A stretch of DNA of 10,382 nucleotides from NCBI GenBank assembly GCA_029856625.1, contig JAHKLG010000036.1:1-10382 (forward strand), read 5' to 3'. Below the pieces are notes generated by a model that saw only the letters and a program-made list of their open reading frames with translations, did not search any database and had not been told where the DNA came from. How positions within the stretch are numbered: the first letter of the stretch is position 1; each line of letters opens with the position of its first letter. Positions 5,300 through 10,382 of this stretch are shown here, piece after piece. Source of the DNA: Candidatus Njordarchaeota archaeon (GTDB lineage: Archaea; Asgardarchaeota; Njordarchaeia; Njordarchaeales; Njordarchaeaceae). Position numbers and translations under genes: made by a program.

Positions 5300-5305
5300 T
5301 TTTTT
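5300..5305 (+). terminator. T6 tract after the longin-membrane gene
   Basis: A run of six T followed by CTCTC starts 10 bases after the stop at 5289. Archaeal RNA polymerase often ends at such U-tracts without a hairpin. The same stretch could also be part of the uS10 promoter. Confidence 0.3.
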
Positions 5306-5352
5306 CTCTCATCACATAACATCACATTAAGTTGTTCATGGTGAAGGGTAAT

Positions 5353-5751
5353 ATGACAGAACAAAGTTCTAAGCAAGTTCAGCAAAAAATACGAAAATTA
5401 ACCAGACGAGGACCTAGAAGAGCAGTTCCTAGAGTAAGAAGAATGAAGTTCTATTTGAAGGTTGCTGGAATCGACCATAGAGTACTCGAAGAATATACAC
5501 AAAGCTTAGCAGCGATCTTAAGGAATAGAGGTGCAAAAACTTCTGGACCTATAAGACTGCCTACCAAGAGACTATATTTATCAGTGAGAAAATCGCCTTG
5601 TGGTGAAGGTACCCCCACATACGATTTCTATGAACTAGCGATACATAAAAGACTAATAGTTGCAGAACTAACATCTCGTGATCTGACCTATATATTAGCT
5701 GTTCCAGTACCGAGAAATACTTGGATTGAAATTAGAGTACAACAAAGATAA
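5353..5751 (+). CDS. rps10: Ribosomal protein uS10 with a basic N-terminal extension, 132 aa
   Basis: Component of the 30S ribosomal subunit head. Residues about 31-132 are the S10 domain: MKFYLKVAGIDHRVLEEYTQ, then SGPIRLPTKRLYLSVRKSP (family signature), CGEGTPTYDFYELAIHKRLI and the closing VPVPRNTWIEIRV. Typical archaeal S10 has about 102 residues, so the first 30 are an extension rich in Arg, Lys and Gln (KIRKLTRRGPRRAVPRVRR). The ATG at 5353 is chosen because GGTGA (5340-5344) lies eight bases upstream; TTG 5332 and ATG 5338 are in frame but have no such site. In many archaea S10 follows the elongation factor 1-alpha gene; here it stands alone between a membrane protein and a thioredoxin-like gene. 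The core also differs from usual S10 at several places, so a diverged copy is possible. Confidence 0.9.
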   Translation: MTEQSSKQVQQKIRKLTRRGPRRAVPRVRRMKFYLKVAGIDHRVLEEYTQSLAAILRNRGAKTSGPIRLPTKRLYLSVRKSPCGEGTPTYDFYELAIHKRLIVAELTSRDLTYILAVPVPRNTWIEIRVQQR

Positions 5752-5841
5752 AGAGAGGTAGTTGCTTAGGGGCTCATGTAATAGTAAAAAAAGTCTGATT
5801 TTACACTTTTTTGGATCTCGTAATAGCTTCTCGGAGGATTC

Positions 5842-6105
5842 TTGACGGTGGATATAAAAATTTTATACATTTGTGTGCGAGATTCTGCCGTATGTGATTT
5901 TTTCTGGAAAATTTTAGAAGAAACAGTGAGAGAGTGTGGATTATCAGAAGATAAATTAATTTTCCTAGATGTCTTTGAGAATCCAGAATATGTTGAGAAG
6001 TATCGCATTAGTGCATTACCTGCGGTAATTATCAGAAAAAATGGAGAGATTGAAGTTTTGATATCGCCCAGTAAAGATGTGCTAAAGAAAAGACTTACTT
6101 CTTAA
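5842..6105 (+). CDS. Thioredoxin-fold mini-protein with an SxxC site, 87 aa
   Basis: Short thioredoxin/glutaredoxin-like protein. Visible are the first strand IKILYICV, the active-site turn DSAVCDFF leading into helix 1 (about 19-32), strand KLIFLDVFE, the helix and turn YVEKYRISALP, where P60 is the expected cis-proline, then strand AVIIRKNGEIEVL and a last helix. The usual CxxC reads SAVC here, so Ser15 replaces the attacking cysteine and Cys18 remains; Cys11 and Cys32 are elsewhere. It may be a redox-inactive or monothiol member. GGAGG (5833-5837) lies four bases before the TTG at 5842 and 10 before an in-frame GTG at 5848, so the start may be either. Its stop overlaps the convergent gene by 11 bases. 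Confidence 0.78.
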   Translation: MTVDIKILYICVRDSAVCDFFWKILEETVRECGLSEDKLIFLDVFENPEYVEKYRISALPAVIIRKNGEIEVLISPSKDVLKKRLTS

Positions 6106-6667
6106 AACGCCCAGTGATCCCATAACCGATGTAAATGATTATGATGCTCATCATTATGCCTATTACAAGCAGCGCAGAAGGCGGAATTTCGAGACTCGGT
6201 AAAACGCGTATATCATGACCTTTTATCGCATATACTTCAAAATAGAGCTCAGGACGGTAGTATACTCTGAAGAAGGCTGTTACATTATACTTTCCGGGCG
6301 GGAAGTTTCTGAGTGGAATTCTTATAAAGACTGTATAACTGGCATTCCCCTCTATAGCATAATCATCCAGATCAATGGTTATGGTGAAGAAAAGAGTCTG
6401 TCTCCTTCCACCAGCTTCATACCTCATTATCGTTACATTAAATTCTTTAAGCTTTAGGGTTGCTGTTGATCTATTATTTCTAATCACGGCTAGTATTATG
6501 AGATCTTCGTCCTGCCTGTAACTTTCTTTTAATGGTTTTACAGACGTAATGACGAATTTACGTTCCTCTTGCGTACATACCTTAAGTATATGAGTTGCGA
6601 GCGAAGGTAGATAAAGTAATATGAGAATTAGGAGAATCATCGCCTTAAGACATGTTTTAGATGACAC
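6095..6667 (-). CDS. Membrane-anchored surface protein with a beta-rich ectodomain, 190 aa
   Basis: The layout is N-terminal hydrophobic signal (about 8-25, LKAMILLILILLYLPSLA), an ectodomain of roughly 135 residues, a C-terminal membrane helix (about 163-184) and the basic end GRFKK, which would stay in the cytoplasm. The ectodomain is beta-rich with a repeating pattern of alternating hydrophobics, such as NVTIMRYEAGG, TLFFTITIDL, YTVFIRIPL and FPPGKYNVTAFFRVYY, like Ig-like or CARDB-type domains of archaeal surface proteins (fold inferred). Four N-glycosylation sequons lie in it: N65-R-S, N77-V-T, N108-A-S and N128-V-T. GTG 6667 is the start: GGAGGTG ends six bases upstream. It is divergent from the PH-like membrane gene. 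Confidence 0.82.
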   Translation of the reverse strand: MSSKTCLKAMILLILILLYLPSLATHILKVCTQEERKFVITSVKPLKESYRQDEDLIILAVIRNNRSTATLKLKEFNVTIMRYEAGGRRQTLFFTITIDLDDYAIEGNASYTVFIRIPLRNFPPGKYNVTAFFRVYYRPELYFEVYAIKGHDIRVLPSLEIPPSALLVIGIMMSIIIIYIGYGITGRFKK

Positions 6668-6714
6668 TTCGACACCTCCAATAATTTTCTTTAGATTTTC
6701 AGAACGGTCTTGGG

Positions 6715-6727
6715 AAATTATAAATAT
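6715..6727. promoter_or_regulatory. Possible bidirectional TATA element
   Basis: AAATTATAAATAT contains TTATAA and reads as a TATA box on both strands. Leftwards it would start transcription near 6694, giving a leader of about 27 bases with GGAGGTG. Rightwards it would start near 6748, about 60 bases before the TTG at 6808. Confidence 0.4.
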
Positions 6728-6807
6728 GTACTAAGCGACACAAGAGATATTAGGACAGTTAGTCATTTCGCTAGGAAGGAATATACTATAGATGAGGTGT
6801 ATAAGTT

Positions 6808-7476
6808 TTGAGTCACAAGGAATTAGAGAAAATAGTGATAAGATCGTATTCAAAGATTATCACATTATTACCCTCAGCCATAGTAGCCCTCATAATAGGC
6901 CTAATACAGCAGTATTTACCAACACACATTGAGAACTTCCTAGGAACCGTTTTCCTAGTAATACTCTTCTTCAATATCTTAGTAACAGCATTCGAATTCA
7001 CCGAATCAAAAACATTTGGATTAATATCTTTAGGTATCATAGTAGTATTGCTTTACATCATTATATCACAGTATAATATAGTTCCGAGTGCTCCCCTCAT
7101 TAATCTTGTAGAGTCTCTGAATATTGTCTTGTCCACCCAAGCATATTATGGTTTTGCCACTATAATAATCATAGTATGCTTTCTATCATGGCTCTCTAAG
7201 CGTTGGGACTACTGGATAATCGAACCTAATCAAGTTACTCATAGAACGGGATTGTTTGGTAAAAGAGAGAGATATCCCACCCATGGCATGAGATATGGTG
7301 TGGAAATAAAGGATATTTTTGAATATATCCTTTTTGGAAGCGGCACTCTCACATTATATTTCCCAGGTGAGAAGAGAATTTTTGTACTTCCATTAGTTCC
7401 GAGAGTGAAAACTATCGAGGCGGCTATTAGTAAATTGCTAGGCATTATTGAGGTAGAAGAGGAGGAGGTTAGTTAG
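6808..7476 (+). CDS. Four-helix membrane protein with a C-terminal PH-like domain, 222 aa
   Basis: Membrane segments lie at about residues 17-37, 44-62, 70-88 and 112-130. After KRWDYW (131-136) a soluble domain of about 80 residues follows, with the pattern YWIIEPNQVTHRTGLFGKRERYP, then VEIKDIFEYILFGSGTLTLYF, RIFVLPLVPRVKTIEAAISKLLG and an acidic end. This series of strands ending in one helix, with xxxNxVxxRxGxxGK and the F/GSGTLTLY beta core, is the layout of bacterial/archaeal PH (bPH2-like) domains, which in bacteria occur on similar multi-helix membrane proteins. The function is unknown. TTG 6808 is the start; GAGGTG (6794-6799) lies eight bases before it. A 52-residue membrane protein begins one base after its stop, so they form an operon. 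Confidence 0.82.
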   Translation: MSHKELEKIVIRSYSKIITLLPSAIVALIIGLIQQYLPTHIENFLGTVFLVILFFNILVTAFEFTESKTFGLISLGIIVVLLYIIISQYNIVPSAPLINLVESLNIVLSTQAYYGFATIIIIVCFLSWLSKRWDYWIIEPNQVTHRTGLFGKRERYPTHGMRYGVEIKDIFEYILFGSGTLTLYFPGEKRIFVLPLVPRVKTIEAAISKLLGIIEVEEEEVS

Positions 7477-7477
7477 A

Positions 7478-7636
7478 ATGCAGGCAGCAGCCACAGCAAC
7501 TTATTATTTAGAGCTCACTCTGTATCTGCTGGGAATACTGATCATAATTACTCTACTGATATATCATTATCTCACTTATGAGCCCACCATAATAAGGGAA
7601 GAAAAAATTAGAAGAAGACGGCGGCGTAAAAAGTGA
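7478..7636 (+). CDS. Single-helix membrane mini-protein with an Arg/Lys tail, 52 aa
   Basis: Small gene directly behind the PH-like membrane protein, one base after its TAG. ATG 7478 is preceded by GGAGGAGGT (7461-7469), the strongest ribosome site in the window, eight bases away. The protein has a short polar N-terminus (MQAAATATYYLE), one membrane helix (about 13-33, LTLYLLGILIIITLLIYHYL), then YEPTIIREEK and a tail of six consecutive Arg plus two Lys (45-52). The tail would be cytoplasmic by the positive-inside rule and could bind acidic lipids or the very acidic C-terminus of its neighbour (EVEEEEVS). No family is recognised. The strong ribosome site and the tight spacing are the main evidence that it is real. 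Confidence 0.82.
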   Translation: MQAAATATYYLELTLYLLGILIIITLLIYHYLTYEPTIIREEKIRRRRRRKK

Positions 7637-7657
7637 TGATTTAGTGAGATTTAATCT

Positions 7658-8269
7658 TTAAAACGTATTTTTATTCTCTTCCATGACATCACCTCTTAGG
7701 AAATTTTGAAGAAAATTTAACATCTTTTTGGCAGCTCTACTTCTATGAGAAACAGTATTCTTTTCTTTTAGTGTCATTTCAGCAAATGTTTTTGAGAAAC
7801 CATTTGGGATAAAAATCGGGTCAAATCCAAAACCATACTTGCCTCTCGGAATCTCAGATATTCTCCCCTTTACTACCCCAGTAAAAATGTATGTTTTTCC
7901 ATTTAAGCAAAGCCCTATAACTGACTTAAAAAAAGCTTTTCTGTTTGTCTCATTCTCCAAGAGTCTGAGAATGCCAGGGATTCCTATTGTCTTAAAAACA
8001 TAACTTGAGAATGGGCCTGGAAATCCTTTGAGCGCCTCAATAAATAGACCAGAATCTTCTATGAAGAAATTGTCGAGTCCTTTCCTTCGCGCGTACTTTA
8101 CAGCGAACTTAACAATTTCTTCTAAATTCTCAGCTTGAATTTCTAGCTTTGTATTCGGATAAGAATACATTTCTATTCTGATTTGTGTTTTTACCCTCTT
8201 AAAAATGTCAAGAATTTCAGAGTATTTATGCTTATTATTCGTCAAGAAGTAAAGTTTTAGAGTTCTCAT
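7658..8269 (-). CDS. XTP/dITP diphosphatase (RdgB/HAM1/ITPase family), 203 aa
   Basis: Hydrolyses non-canonical purine nucleoside triphosphates (ITP, dITP, XTP) to the monophosphate and pyrophosphate, keeping deaminated bases out of DNA and RNA. The family motifs are all present: the nucleotide-loop TNNKHKYSEI (10-19), EDSGL (71-75) with the conserved acidic pair and catalytic-site Asp72, the loop FPGPFSSYV, GFGFDPIF (146-153), and KTFAEMTLKEKNTVSHRSRA with SHRSRA (174-179) that recognises the base. The length is normal for archaeal members (about 185-200). The last 12 residues (GDVMEENKNTF) extend past the usual end. Start ATG 8269 has GGGGTG (8275-8280) five bases upstream. It is divergent from the TPR gene with about 43 bases between starts, so their promoters overlap. 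Confidence 0.95.
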   Translation of the reverse strand: MRTLKLYFLTNNKHKYSEILDIFKRVKTQIRIEMYSYPNTKLEIQAENLEEIVKFAVKYARRKGLDNFFIEDSGLFIEALKGFPGPFSSYVFKTIGIPGILRLLENETNRKAFFKSVIGLCLNGKTYIFTGVVKGRISEIPRGKYGFGFDPIFIPNGFSKTFAEMTLKEKNTVSHRSRAAKKMLNFLQNFLRGDVMEENKNTF

Positions 8270-8312
8270 TAATACACCCCATTAGTTATGTCATTTCTCT
8301 GTGGGGGACAAT

Positions 8313-8789
8313 ATGGATATTATTGAAAGGGCAATAAATCTTTTCTTCTTAGGAAAAATTCGCCAAGCTGAGAGCATATTAAACGATGTTATGAAAAATA
8401 AGAAGAATGATCCTAAAGCATGGTTTTTAAAAGCGCTGATTGAAAGGAAAAAAGGAGATAATAACTCAGCATTAAATGCTATTAATAAGGCGCTAGAACT
8501 TAATAATGAGTTTGTGGAAGCTTGGATTCTTAAGCATTATATTATGAGGGATTTGAAAAAATATGAGGAGGCATTAAGAGCGATCGATGAAGCCATAAGA
8601 TTAACACTCGAAAAAGACGATTATGAGGATTATGAATTGTTAATCGAAAAAGCGAGAACTTTGATTTTGCTGGGAGACTTAAAGCGTGCAAAAGGGATAA
8701 TATTTAAAATAAGAGACTTAAATCCAGAAGACAGTGATTTAGAGGAGCTTTTCTACTTAGTTAAGGAGAGTGAACGAAGAAGAAATTAG
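8313..8789 (+). CDS. TPR-repeat protein, 158 aa
   Basis: Soluble helical-repeat protein, probably a protein-protein interaction scaffold. Four tetratricopeptide-like units can be read: about 2-34 (IIERAINLFFLGKIRQAESILNDV...), 35-67 (AWFLKALIERKKGDNNSALNAINKALELN, the clearest, with the typical W, G and A positions), 68-102 (AWILKHYIMRDLKKYEEALRAIDEAIRL) and 105-140 (ELLIEKARTLILLGDLKRAKGIIFKIRDLNPED). A charged helix closes the protein. There is no signal peptide or membrane helix. The ATG at 8313 is preferred over the in-frame GTG at 8301 because GGGGGA (8303-8308) lies four bases before it and the TPR pattern starts right after. Its partner is unknown. Confidence 0.82.
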   Translation: MDIIERAINLFFLGKIRQAESILNDVMKNKKNDPKAWFLKALIERKKGDNNSALNAINKALELNNEFVEAWILKHYIMRDLKKYEEALRAIDEAIRLTLEKDDYEDYELLIEKARTLILLGDLKRAKGIIFKIRDLNPEDSDLEELFYLVKESERRRN

Positions 8790-8910
8790 ACAAGATATCT
8801 TAAAGTAGCTTGTACATAGTTAAAGTTAAATTTTCCATGCATAGTTTATGGAGCTATTACAAATAACTATTTGCTATTGAGAAGGAAAGAATAGAGAGAG
8901 GCTTAAAGCC

Positions 8911-9276
8911 ATGACTACAAAGACAAAATCAACTAATGTTTATCTTCATGCCTTAATTAGGACATTAAGGAAAATAGCTAGAGAGCATAAAGTCAGGGTC
9001 TGGAGCGCTGTAGCGGATATTTTAGAGCGACCGAGAAGGAAAAGAGTAACCGTTAATCTATCAAAAATTAATAGGTTAACGAAAGAGGGCGAAACTGTGG
9101 TAGTACCGGGTAAAGTTCTTGGTGGTGGGGAATTAGACCACCCATTAACTATTGCGGCATTTGCCTTTTCAGAGAATGCTCGTCAGAAAATAGTTAAAAC
9201 TGGAGGACGCGTTCTGACGATAGAAGATTTATTAAAGGAGAATCCTACTGGATCAAACGTGAAGATAATAATATGA
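8911..9276 (+). CDS. rpl18e: Ribosomal protein eL18 (L18e), 121 aa
   Basis: Archaeal/eukaryotic-type 50S protein related to bacterial uL15. The N-terminus TNVYLHALIRTLRKIAREHKVRVWSAVADILERPRRKR and the central VPGKVLGGGELDHPLTIAAFAFSENARQKI (about 65-94) are the family signature; VLTIEDLLKENP closes the fold. The length is typical of archaeal L18e (about 115-120). GAGAGG (8895-8900) lies 10 bases before the ATG. uL13 follows 35 bases after its stop, the usual archaeal order. Confidence 0.96.
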   Translation: MTTKTKSTNVYLHALIRTLRKIAREHKVRVWSAVADILERPRRKRVTVNLSKINRLTKEGETVVVPGKVLGGGELDHPLTIAAFAFSENARQKIVKTGGRVLTIEDLLKENPTGSNVKIII

Positions 9277-9311
9277 GCTGATTTTTGAGGCTGTATCGGA
9301 GGGTATTAATC

Positions 9312-9797
9312 ATGAATGAAAGCGATGTTGAAGAGCGAAAAGAAAAGAGACCAGATTTTATCCTGATTGATGCCACAAATATGATTCTCGGCAGACTGGG
9401 GGCAAGAGTAGCAAAAATGTTGCTTGAGGGCCAAAGAGTAGTCATTATTAATGCGGAAAAGGCCGTAATCTCTGGAGATCCAAAATATGTTATTGATAAA
9501 TACAAAGACATATGGGATATCCACTCAAGAACAAACCCGCGAAGAGGACCATTTCATTATTCTAGACCGGATCTATTTGTAAAAAGAACAATTAGAGGAA
9601 TGCTCCCGTGGAAAAAACCTAGGGGTAGAGAAGCCTACAAGAGATTAAGAGTATACCTTGGAGTGCCTCCAGAATATAGGAATCTTAAGCCCTTACGTTT
9701 CGAGGAAATTGATGCTACTAAGAGATTAAAACATAAATGGATTTATGTGGGGGATCTTCTAAAGCATCTCGGTTGGAAGGGAATTGTAAAATATTAG
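9312..9797 (+). CDS. rpl13: Ribosomal protein uL13, 161 aa
   Basis: Early-assembling 50S subunit protein. From residue 14 the sequence follows the archaeal family: FILIDATNMILGRLGARVAK, VVIINAEKAVISGD, then the signature block RGPFHYSRPDLFVKRTIRGMLPWKKPRGREAYKRLRVYLGVP (about 79-120). The C-terminal part (YRNLKPLRFEEID onward) is present. GGAGGG (9298-9303) lies eight bases before ATG 9312, so I reject the longer TTG start at 9285. Archaeal uL13 is usually 140-155 aa; an acidic head (MNESDVEERKEKR) accounts for the extra length. The pair eL18-uL13 is a single transcription unit, but the expected S9 and RpoN genes do not follow. Confidence 0.96.
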   Translation: MNESDVEERKEKRPDFILIDATNMILGRLGARVAKMLLEGQRVVIINAEKAVISGDPKYVIDKYKDIWDIHSRTNPRRGPFHYSRPDLFVKRTIRGMLPWKKPRGREAYKRLRVYLGVPPEYRNLKPLRFEEIDATKRLKHKWIYVGDLLKHLGWKGIVKY

Positions 9798-10063
9798 GAG
9801 AAAAACAAAAACATTAACGTACTAAACATAACAGCGAGGATTGAATTGCCCAAGAGAATTCCATAACGGGATGATAAGGCGTATCTCATAATACGTAACA
9901 AAGTCCTGAGGAATTAGTGTTGAGGAAAGGATTCCTGTTGATGCATGCTTTATAATTTTAGGAAATAAGGCGTATGATGAGAAATGATTATTCCTCAATT
10001 CAACATGATTAGATTTGAGAATATTTATCTTAAGTGAAAACACGTAATCCAAATTCCTCAATT
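9798..10063. other. Non-coding region with short repeats between uL13 and the winged-helix gene
   Basis: I see no convincing gene here. ATAAGGCGTAT occurs twice (9874-9884 and 9965-9975), and ATTCCTCAATT twice (9990-10000 and 10053-10063). TGAGGAAT (9906-9913) is the exact complement of 9990-9997 and TTGAGGAA occurs at 9919-9926. A small hairpin CGTAT-CTCATA-ATACG lies at 9880-9895. These could fold as an RNA or act as binding sites; both uses are speculative. Confidence 0.5.
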
Positions 10064-10382
10064 TTAACTTTTACTCTTCTTAATTTTGAATATCGGAGTT
10101 ACTAAGAAGACTTTATTACCCTTCATATAAGTTATTCCAGCTGCCGATGTTATTTTTAGAAACTCTAGAATCTTATCTCTCGGCATTCGTAGCATTCGCG
10201 CTAATTCATCGATGTCCATTTCACCAGCTTGTTCTATGAGGGGTAATGCGTGAAAACGCGGCTCGAATTTAATAACAAGGTTAAAGAATTTTCCTAATCT
10301 ATCACTTAAATTGGATAATTTAACCCGGCATTCTCTGAGCTCTTTTAGCAATTCCTCTTCTTCCTTCTTAAGTGATGGAGTA
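10064..10382 (-). CDS. Winged-helix-like protein, partial (N-terminus beyond the right edge)
   Basis: The frame is open to the last base of the window, so the 5' part is missing; the visible 105 residues begin TPSLKKEEEELLKELREC. The TTG at 10351 is only an internal codon and should not be taken as the start. The first 40 residues are a charged helix. About residues 42-95 look like a winged helix: helix RFHALPLIEQAG, helix DIDELARMLRM, recognition-helix candidate PRDKILEFLKITSAAGI and a wing (TYMKGNKVFLVTP). The C-terminus is basic (FKIKKSKS). This suggests a nucleic-acid-binding regulator, but the family is not recognised. It converges on uL13 across the 266-base repeat-bearing region. Confidence 0.78.
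   Translation of the reverse strand, partial: TPSLKKEEEELLKELRECRVKLSNLSDRLGKFFNLVIKFEPRFHALPLIEQAGEMDIDELARMLRMPRDKILEFLKITSAAGITYMKGNKVFLVTPIFKIKKSKS

Noticed and set aside
5766..6008. Minus-strand open frame opposite the thioredoxin-like gene
   Set aside because: It is the antisense shadow of a gene with a recognisable fold and ribosome site.
9822..10061. 79-residue open frame on the minus strand starting with TTG
   Set aside because: No ribosome site, composition without domain pattern, and it covers the repeat-bearing region; probably chance.
1..10382. Transposons, integrases, att sites, CRISPR arrays, rRNA genes
   Set aside because: Nothing in either strand resembles them; the repeats seen are only 8-11 bases long.

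Overview
The window looks like chromosome from an archaeon. It carries an archaeal histone, the archaeal ribosomal proteins uS10, eL18 and uL13, an ADP-forming acetyl-CoA synthetase beta subunit, two tRNA genes whose introns can be removed at bulge-helix-bulge sites, and TATA-type promoters, several of them placed for leaderless or short-leader mRNAs. The DNA is AT-rich but both tRNAs have almost pure G:C stems, which suggests a thermophile or hyperthermophile (inference). uS10 wording such as KSPCGEGT, an intron at an unusual tRNA position and the split gene order point to the TACK group. I cannot name a genus. I see no transposon, CRISPR array, integrase or phage gene.

Layout. 1-87 is the 3' end of a + strand gene, perhaps a hexapeptide-repeat acyltransferase. 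On the - strand follow a histone gene (119-334) with its own TATA box and a longin/roadblock-like protein (369-857). Next come intron-containing tRNA-Asn(GUU) (1007-1115) and a coupled pair on the - strand: AcdB (1430-2104) and a two-helix membrane protein (1179-1433). An unrecognised gene (2186-2770) diverges from AcdB over a shared AT-rich promoter region. tRNA-Ser(UGA) (2924-3028) has a 16-nt intron at 30/31. A winged-helix-like protein (3080-3550) and a coiled-coil protein (3798-4187) read left. A 298-residue longin-like plus multi-helix membrane protein (4393-5289) and a uS10 with a basic N-terminal extension (5353-5751) read right.

From 5842 come a thioredoxin-fold mini-protein with an SxxC site and, overlapping it tail to tail, a membrane-anchored surface protein with four N-glycosylation sequons (6095-6667). 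A divergent promoter region leads to a PH-like membrane protein (6808-7476) paired with a 52-residue single-helix protein (7478-7636). Then follow an ITPase/RdgB homologue (7658-8269, - strand), a TPR protein (8313-8789), the eL18-uL13 pair (8911-9797) without the S9/RpoN genes that often follow in archaea, a repeat-bearing non-coding stretch (9798-10063), and the 3' part of a winged-helix gene running off the right edge.

Functionally this is mixed housekeeping DNA: translation, tRNA, chromatin, nucleotide-pool cleaning and energy-conserving acyl-CoA conversion. Between these lie several uncharacterised membrane-associated proteins. The best candidates for undescribed biology are the longin-membrane protein with a terminator-like hairpin at its domain boundary, the PH-like/52-residue pair, and the noncanonical tRNA-Ser intron.
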